DNA of 64,000 nt from Tilletia caries (lineage: Eukaryota > Basidiomycota > Exobasidiomycetes > Tilletiales > Tilletiaceae), in contig JALUTQ010000039.1 of assembly GCA_032718865.1 (NCBI GenBank), positions 992,001 through 1,056,000 on the forward strand, written 5' to 3'. Below the pieces are notes generated by a model. That model saw only the letters and a list, made by a program, of their open reading frames with translations. It ran no database searches and was not told where the DNA came from. Below, in pieces: positions 22,304 through 32,192 of the stretch. Every line of letters starts with the position of its first letter. The stretch's first letter is position 1. A program made the position numbers and the translations under genes.

Positions 22304-22434
22304 CTTTCCTTGACACACGCACGATACACATTGGACACAAAAATCAGGTTTCAACCACGGAGGATCCACAGGTTTTGTGTGTCCTGTGTGAATGTGATAC
22401 ACAGCTGTGGATCGCGATACACAGGACACACACG
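22304..22434. repeat. GATACACA/GGACACA-rich repeat
   Basis: Short words GATACACA, GGACACA, ACACACG and TGTGTGTCC recur in both orientations across 130 bp and continue past the Mutator insertion into 27208-27261 (AGTACACGG, AATACACG). Part of the presumed old element. Confidence 0.6.
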
Positions 22435-22519
22435 CGTGTGCATGAAGAGCCTAGTTCAACCTGACGAGAATCCTGGCACGTGATCGCTTGACCGTGGCCA
22501 ACTTCGTTACGACGGTCTC

Positions 22520-23104
22520 ATGGAAGTCTTACATCCTGCTCCGGCTCCCAACGCGTCCACCACACCCAACTGGCCAACTCCGCCTCTCCAAACACTCCTT
22601 CTGCGGTATGTTACGCGTCTGCTTGAGCTCAGTGCCTCGCATATCACTGCAAGCTACACAATGCTGATCCTATCACTCTTTCTCTCTCCAGCGCTACAAG
22701 TTTCTTCGGGACTCTGCTTGCTCTCTTCTTCCGGTGTTCCCTGTGGGCTGTGCACCTCGTTGGCCATCTGTGAGCATCTCTTAGTCTCGTCTCCATGCGC
22801 ACGTCGTTGTTTGCTGATCAATACCCTTTTTCTATTCATTTCACGTAGCCATTGCAGCTCTGGGCCGATGCTCCTGGTCCTTTGCGCGTCCGGCCCCTGC
22901 TGCCTGGTCCTTTGCGCGTCCGGCCCCTGCTACCTCGACCCTCGCGCATCTCCGCCGCCGTCGCGTCGCGCTCCTTCGCTCGCGCGTCCGCGCCGGCCGT
23001 CGTTCCTTGGTCGGTCCCCTCGTGCCGCCATCGCGTTCTCTCGCGCCGCTGTCCGCCGCGTCGGTCACCCCGCCCCCCGGGTCTCCCTCCCTTTAACATG
23101 GTGA
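22520..23104 (+). CDS. MULE passenger gene, small hydrophobic protein (copy 1)
   Basis: Lies at the end of the MULE opposite to the transposase start and is read towards it. ATG 22520 begins MEVLHPAPAPNASTTPNWP. A GTATGT donor after 22605 and a CAG acceptor before 22692 join in phase to ATSFFGTLLALFFRCSLW, a membrane-like segment ending before GTGAGC at 22770. A third exon after TTTCACGTAG starts at about 22850 and holds a 30-bp tandem duplication (CCTTTGCGCGTCCGGCCCCTGC units). Further GTGAGT/CAG pairs at 23110, 23240 and 23370 suggest more small exons. The family is unknown. The same structure is kept in copy 2, so it belongs to the element. Confidence 0.4.
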   Translation: MEVLHPAPAPNASTTPNWPTPPLQTLLLRYVTRLLELSASHITASYTMLILSLFLSPALQVSSGLCLLSSSGVPCGLCTSLAICEHLLVSSPCARRCLLINTLFLFISRSHCSSGPMLLVLCASGPCCLVLCASGPCYLDPRASPPPSRRAPSLARPRRPSFLGRSPRAAIAFSRAAVRRVGHPAPRVSLPLTW

Positions 23105-23618
23105 CTTGTGAGCAGACTCTCCCTCTCTCTTCTGCTCTTTGCTATCGCTATCCAACTTGATTCAAGATACTTTTTCCCTCCTCAGTCCTCGTCCTCTTCG
23201 GCCGACAGTCTCTGCGCGCAAAAGTCTGTGCGCTTTGTGAGTGGTCTAGCTACACCTTTCTCTTCCCTGGAAGCTGCGCAATTGCTGACACCTTCTTCGT
23301 TCTTCTTCACAGTCGGTTCAGTCACGTCAAATTCTGCTTTTTGCATCCGGCTCGCAGTCATTGTGATTTGTGAGTTATACACTTTCTTCCCACCAGCGGC
23401 TACTCTCTATTGTATCTCAACTGTCTCGCTCGCGCCTCCGCCCCCCGCTCACCCCCGTCTCCCGCGCCGCCTCCTCGTCGTCCCTGTGTCCCCGTCGCGT
23501 CTGCGGTCCCTCGCGCCGCCGTGCCATCGCGTCGTCGCGTCCATTGCCGATCCCGGACTCTCCCCTTCACCTCGTTCTCCTTGCCTGCCATCGACCGATC
23601 GACATACCTTCCTCACAG

Positions 23619-24418
23619 TAAGGATGGGCGCGGAGTAAGCCCCGGAGTGGGTTTCCCGGAGTTCCCCGACTAGTCGGGGCCTCACTCCGGGGGAGTACGG
23701 AGTACGGAGTACATTTTCGAGGATTTACTCCCGCTGATTGGATTCTGCAGAAGTACGGAGCGCAAGCCTGTCATGTCCCCGGAGTACGGAGTACGGCAAG
23801 GCCTGGAGCTAACTTTTCGCCGGAGTACGGAGTGACTAGCTCGAATGCCAGACGGAGTGCGGAGTTCCCCCGAAACTCCGGGGCGCTCCGGGGCCTTGCC
23901 TTTTTCAAAATCAGGTCGCAATTTTGAAAATTTCAGTCAGAAATGGGCATATTTTGCTCTGATTTTCCAAAAAAAATCTGACAAAAATTCCTTTTTCGGA
24001 TTTCTCATTTGGGGTTCATATTGTGTGTTGTTGAGCTCTACGACCGCCAACGATGATTCTGCCAAACAAAAAAAACATGGATGGAAGAGCGGCAATCAAT
24101 GTAAGGATCCACATTTCTCAAGTTTTTGTAGGACCTCTGCGAACTTTCCCCGGAGTACGGAGTTTCGGGGGGAGTAGTCGCGCTCCGTCACCCCGGAGTA
24201 TGGAGTGGACTTTGAAATTTTTACTAAATTTAGCCGGAGTACGGAGCTGGCGCAATGAGATGGGGGGATTTTGTGCGGAGTACGGAGTGGAGTTGGGGCG
24301 ACTGCCTAAAAATGAGCGGAGTACGGAGCGCGAAAAAGCATGTCAAAATTAGCCGGAGTCAGCCGGAGTAGGGGCCCCGGAGTACGGAGCACTCCGGGGC
24401 CCTCCGCGCCCATCCTTA
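23619..24418. mobile_element. hAT-type non-autonomous element (MITE) nested in MULE copy 1
   Basis: An 800-bp insertion absent from MULE copy 2, flanked by the 8-bp duplication CCTCACAG (23611-23618 and 24419-24426). The ends are a perfect 17-bp inverted repeat, TAAGGATGGGCGCGGAG. An 8-bp TSD and TA(A/G)NG termini fit the hAT superfamily. It has no transposase. The interior has about eleven dispersed copies of GGAGTACGGAG or close variants, typical of hAT subterminal transposase-binding repeats but unusually dense. Confidence 0.9.
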
Positions 24419-24634
24419 CCTCACAGGATCAAGATCCCGGTTATCAGCGGACACGTTTCTGAGGTAAACTATCTATGATCAAGACTGACGAGTGATTGAG
24501 ACAAGTACAAGGTCTGACCAGTTTTGATGTCCTTCACATCATCCTTATGAAAACGGAACCACATCATCTCGTGTTCTATTACCGCGGACGAGCATCAGGA
24601 GCGGAACCAAGACCCCCGCTGCCTCTGATGTACA

Positions 24635-27032
24635 TCACAGCCGATGCTGACCTCTGGTCCATGTTCGTGGCAAATGCATCGCCCTGTCGCGTGCCCTCGC
24701 CTCCCCCAGTAACTGATCATTCCTTCTGTTGCTCTGCAGAACGTGGTCAATGAATGCATCGCCTCCATACTGCTCCTCTCGTTCCACAAGACGAAGCATA
24801 CCGGTGAGAATGTCCTTGGCCTTCGTAAATTGTGCTGTTCTTGTGAGCTGATCGCCGTCCTCGTCGTCTTCACTCTGTCCAAGCCCTTCTCCTTCGCCCA
24901 ACGCATCGCCTTCGGCGTCCAGATCGATCCCGCCCTCTTCATCGTCTGTATGCTCGACCGCCTCGTCCGAATGTCCCTGTGGCTGGACCTCCTGATCGGT
25001 GCGCAGAGGTTTGAGAGAGGGACTGGTCCAGAACGGCGTGGTGCGATTCCGTTGCATGGTGTGAAGAGCAGGCTTGTTCACTGGCTCTACGGCGCTGACC
25101 AGATGCTTGCAGAGAAGGAAACGGCTGCCCAAGAACGATGGACAGGCGCATGTCCAGGTGCGTGCGCTTGTGCTGTACGTTGTGCGGGCCTCTTCACTGA
25201 CTTCTCTTTCCTCCAACTCCTTCCATATCTTGACGAACGCCTTCTTCCAGGCCGGTCGAGTGTGTCGGGTCGATCCCGAGAGCAACGCCTTGACGCGAGC
25301 AAGCGCGTGCGGTACTACCTTGGTACGAAGGATGTACGCGACGAGATCGATTCTTGGCCGTGCAAAACGATGTAAGTAGTCGTGTTTGACGAGCCTCCAG
25401 TGCGATTCGAGTATCATCGTCGTCTTTAACACCGGAATCGTATCACCTGCAGATCGAGCCCACAACTTCCACTTCCCCGGCTCATACCACCTCGCCCACA
25501 TGTACGCCCATACTCGGCCCCAGTTCCGCGACCTGCAAAACTGGTACATCTCAGTGGCAGCCTGCCGATATATTTGGTCAGCGCTGAGACAGAGACCGCC
25601 GAGAGCCGGAATCAGTGGGTGTCGATTGTAGTGATTGCTTAGAAGATCGATGACTGAATCCGAGTCTTCTTTGGTGCATTCCAGCCTGGCCTTCCCGTCC
25701 CATAGTGTTGTTCTGGTGGGACATGTGCAGGCCATTTCCTCGTGTCGCTTCTCGGATGGAGTAGCCCAGCAGAGCTCCAGGTCGGGAATGATTCTGGCGG
25801 CGTCTTCGGGGCGATACGTGGCATTTCCCCGCGCCTTTGAGTCAGAAAGATGCTGACGGACGGCGCGACGGACGTGCCAGTAGCAAAGCTGGACGTTTGC
25901 TGATGGAAACACCTGCCCAATTGCATTGATTTCTGCTTGCTCCTTGTCGCATCCAACGAAGAGAGGATTGATGCCCGCTTCTTTTACTGCGCGAAGAACC
26001 TTGGAAATGAGATGTGTCCGTGGTCGATCTCCGTCCAGTCCCTTAGAATTCAAAAAACAGTATGCCAATGGCACGCCAGTCCCATCCAGCTCTGCCATTA
26101 CCGCTAGAAGATCGTATCCTTGATGGTTTGTTCCGTAAGTTGAATCCAAAGCAATCTCTTTCGTTGTGCTCCGCACCAGCTGGATCGCCTCTTGAGCCAA
26201 CAAAAGCATTCCGCACGGTTCGTCCTGCCAAAGAAGAGTCTCGCTAGTGACGAGTGGACCAAGGTCGTTAACGGCCAAGAGGATCGAGACAAAGGGGTCG
26301 TCATCGAGCAGCCACAGATCCGCGCTTGCATTCCGCCACCAGTAGTAGACTTGTCCTTGGGTAATATTCGTGGCCTCTTGGCGAAGTGAGGGGTGACTGC
26401 GTAGATCCTGGTAAATCTGGAGAGGGGTAGAGTCCAATCGAGACTCGATGTACTCCAGCACCGCAGACGGCACACCACGATCGTCATACGGACGATGATG
26501 TATGTGATTCATGTTGATTATGACCAGGTCCGCATTTGGCTTGACGGAAATTTGCAGAGAACTTTTTGCAGGGAATCGAGGCCACGTAGGCGGATGACAC
26601 GCGACGATTGCTTGACCGTGACTTCTGAAGGTGACAAACGTCCTGACAGCATGTGTAGTGATGGGAGAAGCCTTCATCCGTAATCCTTGTCCGCAACAGA
26701 CGAAACCGGAATCCCGACAATCTCCAGACCTCTTTGACCAGAACGTTGGCTGCGGCTTTCGTATCGTCGACGTCGTTGGTGCAGAGGAGCGCTTCCTCGA
26801 CAGGGACCTCCGAGATCTTCAGGCAAGCGTCTATGTCCACATTGCCCTCCGTCTTGTGTCTTGAGAGAGCAGCTGTGACCGTGGCCCAGGTGGTATCGGC
26901 GGCGGCTCTTTTCAGCTTCTTGTCGCACGTTTTGCGTCTTGAACCATCCCGCTTCAAGGGAAACCTGTCGATGGAATGAGACTGGTTGCAGCTAGTGCAA
27001 AACTGCGTGGCGAATGCTTGTGATGAGGACAT
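24635..27032 (-). pseudogene. MULE transposase with SWIM zinc finger, copy 1 (one frame break)
   Basis: MULE-domain DDE transposase of about 800 residues. The first ATG in frame is 27032 (MSSSQAFATQFCTSCNQSHS). The N-terminus has CTSCNQ...KRDGSRRKTCDKK, a possible zinc cluster. Catalytic blocks: EIALDSTYGTNHQGYDLLAV (first Asp), PLFVGCDKEQAEI with QLCYWHVRRAV (second Asp plus CxWH), and TTMILESHWRLVKHDY (Glu). The SWIM finger is CACPSFLGSRFLLCKHLV. The C-terminal 150 residues are acidic. At 26563-26567 a run of five T (A on the coding strand) replaces the four in copy 2 and shifts the frame between the N-terminal 150 residues and the catalytic part. If the extra base is an assembly error, the gene is intact. 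Confidence 0.85.
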
Positions 27033-27632
27033 TTGCGATGGATGGGGAACTGTAGCAAGAGGAATGGTGCTGCTCTGATTGCTCAACGTCGTCCCGTCTG
27101 CCCATACTGACGAGACTCTCTCTAAAGTCTGACCAGTTTCGTTGCATATAGAATACCATCACGTGCCAGGATTCTTGTCAGGTTGAGCTAGGGACGTTCG
27201 TGTGCATCATGATCCACAGCCAGTACACGGCCATGTGTCGCAAATACACGACCGTGATTCCTAAGAGCCTGTACTGCTGCAATTCTGAGCCTGATCTGCC
27301 ATATGAAAACGGAGACCATGATTCGTCACGGATCAGCTCCACATCAGAATCAGCATGGTCTGTACTGCTGGCCTTTTCTGATCCATTTCTCAACCCTCGA
27401 CGGCTCACGAAGTTGGCTCACGTCTAATAGAAAATGAATCGACCTCCGGAGGTCGATCCAGTCTGATCTGATCCAGCCATGTGATCAAGCAGAAAGCGCG
27501 CACGGCGCTATCAGGACGCGTCGCGCTGTCGCGTCGTTGCTGCTTCATGACCACCATCTCCTTCCAGACGTCCCCTCTCCCTTCCTCTCACCTCCGAGTT
27601 CCGACACGCACAGGCATTGAAAGTAAACAGGT

Positions 27633-28921
27633 ATGATGTCGTCCACTTTGCCCCTCGCCCCGCCCCCTCCCTTTTCAGGGGACAACTCCGTCTCCAGCGA
27701 GTTAACGGCTGCTTCGTCTGCGGACAGCGCGCCGCCAACTGCTCAGGGAATTGGGCCTGCACCGGATCCTGAGGGTGGTGCAGCTCCTAGCACCGACGGT
27801 CCTGCCCCGTCAGCTCCCGCAGCTGCTGTTGCGACTGGTCCGTGCCAGTGGAGCTCGACGGACTCTGAGCTAATGCTCACCGTGCTCGAAGAGGCTGCGA
27901 TGCAGAAGCTGCAGAGCGGCGGAGGCTTCAAGGTCAGTGTTAATGTGATTATACGCGTGCGTTGGTTGCCTTGTCACTGACAGATCCACATCTTTCTTGG
28001 TGCAGCCCGAAGTTTGGCGGAAGGCTTCGGACAAGCTCGCGGCAACGTGGGTCAAGGGCGGCACAAAGGGCCCTGAGCAGGTCAAGACGCACTTTCGTGG
28101 TGTGAGTAGTCAACGCGTGCGTGCGTGCGTGACTGTTATGCGGCACAAACTGACCTGTCTGCTTTTTGTATCTTCCCGTTCGTTAGCTGAAGAAGATGTG
28201 GGCGGAGGTCCACGAGCTACTCAACATGAGTGGATTTGGTTGGGACGAGAAGCAAAAGCGGGCGACTGCTTTGGATAGCGTGTGGGATGATCTGCTTGCG
28301 GTGAGTAGTGCCAGACTTGCGCAGTGCGCTGCATGGCATTTCCAGGCACTGCTCTGAAGCTACATTCCTTCATCGTCTTCACAGAATAAGCCCAAGTTCA
28401 AAAAATGGAAGAACCGTACATTTGAGTACTACGATCGTATGACAGCTCTGTGCGCAAAGTGCACGGCCACGGGTTCTTACGCTCGTGACGCAGGCGGCAA
28501 AGACAGCGAGGAGAGTGGAGAGGACAAGAGTGAGGATGGAGACAGTTCGGACGATGATGTGAGCTCTCTGCATGCTTTGGTGACATCGCGCTCGTTCTGA
28601 CCACTGTCCCCTTTGCTTTATGCGTTCCAGGACCGCGTCCTGCCCACGCGCAAGCGCAAGCGCCCGTCGGCTGTGAGCGCCATGGGTCAGATTGCAGAGG
28701 CGCTAAAGGCCATGGCTGGGCCGGCGGACGACGAGGACGAAGTCGGCGTCGTCATGGAGGAGCTGCTCGAGCTCGACGGCGACAACTTTGACGTCGACGA
28801 GCTCGCGACGCTCGGCCTCGCTTTGGCGGAGAAGCCCAAGCTCATCGTGATGTACCGCGCCCTCAAGGAGCGGGACGCGATGCGCCTGGCCTTTGTCCGC
28901 AAGATCCTCGCGGCAAACTGA
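27633..28921 (+). CDS. Harbinger Myb/SANT-like DNA-binding protein
   Basis: Five exons (27633-27932, 28006-28101, 28187-28300, 28385-28558, 28631-28921), 324 residues, first ATG 27633 (a second ATG follows directly). After a Pro/Ala-rich head, CQWSSTDSELMLTVLEEAAM opens a Myb/SANT-like (Myb_DNA-bind_3 type) domain that continues with PEVWRKASDKLAATW, KTHFRG, MSGFGWDEKQKR and KPKFKKWKNRTFEYYDRM. An acidic Ser/Asp segment follows, then a basic patch (PTRKRKRP) and a helical C-terminus. In Harbinger elements this partner brings the transposase to the ends and into the nucleus. All exon joins keep phase. Confidence 0.85.
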
Positions 28922-29076
28922 TTCTGCTGCTGTACAATCTTACTTCTCCATCTCTGCACTATCATGCCCCATCTACCTGTTTCTTCATGCTGTCATGTCT
29001 TTCAATTTCATCCTCTCTTTATCCTCGTCATGCTCTGGGACTGAAGACAGCTGCTGCATTGCGTTGCTTCCGAGGC

Positions 29077-30387
29077 TCAGGGCTTGTACTTCTTCCACAT
29101 CTTCTTAGAAATGCGATCTCGCGCTGCCGCCGCCGCTTCCGCGTCAGCGGGTGGGGCGTGAGGCTCTGGATCCTCGCCTGCGCCGCTGGCGTCGTCGTTG
29201 ACCAGGTCGGGCTCGATGTCGGCGGCGGGGTCGAGGCGCCTGATCAGGTTATGGACGACGGCCAGGGCAGGGAAGAGGTCTGCTTGCACCTGGAGGTCGT
29301 AGTGGCAGCCGGTGGTGAGGATCTTAAAGCGGGCTTGCAGCACGCCGAAGATGCGCTCGATGACGCTTCTGGCCCCGGCGTGACGTCGATTGTACAGTTC
29401 TTTGGCATTGCGAGGGCTGGAGAAAGAGCACGTAAAGTGGGTCAGCATAGGTCCACGCTGGGCACAGTGTGCCATGAAGGCGCGTCATTCACTTCTTTGT
29501 GCCTGCAGAATATTCTTTGAGGTGGTAGCGCACCCCGCGGTACGGGATCAGGAGGTGAGGACTGAGGGGAAAGCCAGAGTCGCCCAGCAGCATCTTGCCC
29601 GCCGGCAGTCGTAGCCCATTTTCCAGCGCTTTCTGCCATAGGCCACTGTCCGCCGCGCTGCCTTCCCACCCGCTGAGGATGTAAGTAAAGCACATGTCAA
29701 AATCACATACCGCCAAGACGTTGAACGACGTCTTGCCTTTGCGATTCCAAAACGACTCCCTGAGCGCTGCGGGTGCGTGAGCGGGGACGTGAGAGCCTTC
29801 GATGGCCCCGATCACCTTCTTGAAGAAAGGATTGAGGCCGGGATCGTCCGTAATGCGGGCAGGAACAGGTGCGGACGGCGGCGGGAGATAGACGTGACGA
29901 CGGTAAACCTTTGCCTTCATGAGAGCCCGAAGGACTGCTTTGAAGGCTCTGAGGGACAACAGGACATTTTTCATCAGTGTAGGGACGCGATTGAGCAGCC
30001 TACCCTAGCCTCGCTGACTCACAGTCCAATCGTTGTCGGTGTGTGACCGAAGACGCCCGCCGCTTGTCGTGTCGATGCTGCGACGCGACTCACGTACAGA
30101 AAAATTGCAAGCTTCTCTCGTGCGCTGATGTCTTTGCCACCTTTAAGCCCGCCGTCTTCCGTCAGATTCCTCTTCAGCGCGTCAAACGTGTTGGGGCTCA
30201 TACCCAGCATGTCCCTACAAATAGTGCCCTGACCACGCAGCCAATGCCTAACGACCCTGAACCCCTTGCCTCGAGTGCCGCCGTGCCCCTCATCCTTCGC
30301 CGCGAAGCGCGCAGCGTAGAGAGACACTGCAATGCCGATCAAAATTATGGCCTTGTGCCGTGAAGATCGTTGTTTAAACCTGGACAT
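29077..30387 (-). CDS. PIF/Harbinger DDE transposase
   Basis: Three exons (30387-30023, about 29948-29493, 29416-29077) from MSRFKQRSSRHKAIILIG to KKMWKKYKP. The N-terminus contains a helix-turn-helix-like region (FDALKRNL, SAREKLAIFLYVSR, QAAGVFGHTPTTIG). Catalytic segments: VIGAIEGSHVPA (normally GAIDGTH), LLGDSGFPLSP (second Asp), and HAGARSVIERIFGVLQARF (Glu). The first position is Glu rather than Asp, which would be expected to weaken or abolish catalysis. Otherwise the frame is open. It converges on the Myb/SANT gene. Confidence 0.85.
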
Positions 30388-31496
30388 TTACGATTACGTC
30401 TGCCAGGGGCCCAGGGCGGAAGATAGGTGGAGTCAGTCAAGGAACGGACGCGAACCCATCACCTGAGGCCTGAACATAACGTACTCGTGTAGCTGCAGTA
30501 GCTGTAAAAAGAGAGAGGGTGAGACATGGTCAGTACTTCATTGTCTGATGCTCAGCAGTGACGAGCCGCTGGCTACGAACCTCCTGTGTTGAGCTGTGGA
30601 AGATAGAAGGAGATCGTGTCAGCTATGCCATCGTACCACATCATCTGCTTGAATCCTATGATCACGCACCTTGAAAGCGTTGTGATAAGGTCTAGGCCCT
30701 AGGGAGGAGGAGAGACAGGAAGGTCAGCTTGCCTTGGCTGTGAATGGCCTGCAGACAGCAATTCATTCACTCACCTGGCCCTCGCGTCGGTCTTGAGGCG
30801 TTGAGGACGAGGAGCGCAATGTTGAGACGTGAAGAGCTCTGTAGAGTAGCAAAAAAAGGAAAGGAGAAGGTAGAACGTCAGCGCGTTGTCTGTTGTGTGT
30901 GCAGACAGAATGGCAGCATAGATCTTACCTTTGACGAGCAGAGGCGAGGGCGCCGGCGGGAGCAGGAGGGGCGGGACGGGTGCGCCGCGCGTGCAAGGGC
31001 TTGAGGATAGCAGTAGGCTGGAGAGTAGAGCAGAGCAGAGCAATGTCAGCGAGTATGCATGTGCAGGCGGCATCAGGACAACGACTACCCACGGGCGGCA
31101 CCGTCCGAAGGCACGAGAGAGGACAGGCACCGACGCGCGCAAGACAGATGCCTTGAAGAGCTGTTGGGGAAAGAGAAGCTGCTCAGTAAGGCGTGTGAGG
31201 ATTGAGGGAATGAAACGGAGCACTCACTTTTGTGCTGTGTCGACGTGTTGAATGATGGCCGTGGAGGAAGAGAGCAGCGATGCGTCGCGTCTGAGAGAGA
31301 TGATGTGATGAAGCTCTCAACGTGGCCGAATCGGATAAGATTTGGTCAGCAGTACAACTCTTCCCTTTCTGTGGCTCTGATTCTTCCCACTTATCTGCTC
31401 TCTCGATCAGCCGCCAGGATCAGGCGCGAAAATTGACAGGGTGAGTGGACAGAGCGGCTCAGATTGTCGAATCAGGGTTGACATCAGTACAGGCTC
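30388..31496 (-). other. Spliced leader region of the Harbinger transposase
   Basis: Upstream of the transposase ATG the minus strand shows a series of very short exon-like blocks separated by GTGAGT, GTAAGA or GTGCGT donors and CAG/TAG acceptors, for example GGCCTAGACC...TTTCAAG before GTGCGTG and CTCAACACAGGAG. No long frame joins them. It looks like a multi-intron 5' leader, or a small gene of unknown product. Confidence 0.35.
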
Positions 31497-31499
31497 TAA

Positions 31500-31872
31500 C
31501 CATTCCGAAATTACCCGTTCTGTACGGGGAGTCCCGTGGGTGACCCGTTGGAATGAACGTGCTGAGACCGTTCAAAGGCCGTTTTATTGGTTGAAAAATC
31601 GCAAAACGAAAAAAACAATTTGAGTGTTACCGGGTTTGAACCCCGGTGTGCTGAATCGCTTTCAACCGTGGTTCCACTGTACTAAACAGCTTTTAACCGT
31701 GCAAACTTTTCAATAATCAACACCATATCCCATTCCACAGTTCCAGATTGCTCCCAGTTTCAAACAGGCGCTCATCAGACGGCGATGCCTGTTGCCCCCG
31801 GGAGAGTGCCGTCCCATACTCGGGAGATCTTAGCACGTAGTTCAATCCAAAAAAACAAGCGCAGAAATGCGC
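31500..31872. other. Spacer between Harbinger and LTR elements
   Basis: No gene. It contains an inverted pair CATTCC/GGAATG around 31501-31555 and a short hairpin CCGGG-TTTGAAC-CCCGG at 31632-31648. Presumably part of the old element or its flanking repeat. Confidence 0.4.
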
Positions 31873-31877
31873 GGGTG

Positions 31878-32133
31878 TGTACTAGATAGACTAGCAGTGC
31901 GAAGCAATATGCAACAAGTGAAGAGTGAGTAATTGACAAGGAGAAAGAACTAAGTACAAGGATGAGCTCGGGAAGGGAAAAGATGAGGAGGAGAGAGAAT
32001 AGCGTGGGAAATGTGGAGGTACTGGTGTTGCTATGCGGAGGAGTGCGAGTGTGAGAAAAGGAAAGGAAACGAAGAGGAAGAGGAAGAGAACAGATAAGAT
32101 AAGATAAGAGCCACATGGACCTCGTCTAGCACA
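31878..32133 (-). repeat. LTR (3' LTR in element orientation)
   Basis: 256 bp, begins TGTACTAG and ends CTAGCACA on the plus strand. Identical to 34244-34499. The 8-bp ends are imperfect inverted copies of each other, as usual for LTRs. Confidence 0.88.
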
Positions 32134-32192
32134 TCCCCACCGACAAAAGACGACTGTCCCGAGTCGTGGTTGAGGAATGCACCGGATGCGGC

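Larger units (their letters stand above)
22444..27198 (-). mobile_element. Mutator-like element (MULE), copy 1, full length
   Basis: 4755 bp flanked by a perfect 9-bp target-site duplication CGTGTGCAT (22435-22443 and 27199-27207), the length expected for Mutator elements. After seven diverged end bases (GAAGAGC left, AACGTCC right, read inward) the termini share an inverted repeat of about 34 bp: CTAG(T/C)TCAACCTGAC, (G/A)AGAATCC, TGGCACGTGAT. It carries a SWIM-type transposase on the minus strand, a mini-exon passenger gene on the plus strand, and an 800-bp MITE inserted at 23619. Copy 2 is nearly identical outside the MITE, so mobility was recent. Confidence 0.93.
27265..31496. mobile_element. 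PIF/Harbinger element, full length
   Basis: 4232 bp with target-site duplication TAA (27262-27264 and 31497-31499) and a 12-bp terminal inverted repeat GAGCCTGTACTG. A 3-bp TWA duplication and the pair of genes, a Myb/SANT-like protein and a DDE nuclease transcribed towards each other, are hallmarks of PIF/Harbinger. The right kilobase holds a spliced leader rather than a third clear gene. Confidence 0.88.

Noticed and set aside
22304..22434. Telomeric or satellite array
   Set aside because: The GATACACA words are irregular and in both orientations, and the stretch continues on the far side of the MULE insertion, so it fits a dispersed element better.
31625..31680. tRNA-like T-arm (CCGGG TTTGAAC CCCGG)
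   Set aside because: Only one hairpin fits; no acceptor stem, D-arm or anticodon arm could be drawn around it and the B-box has two mismatches.
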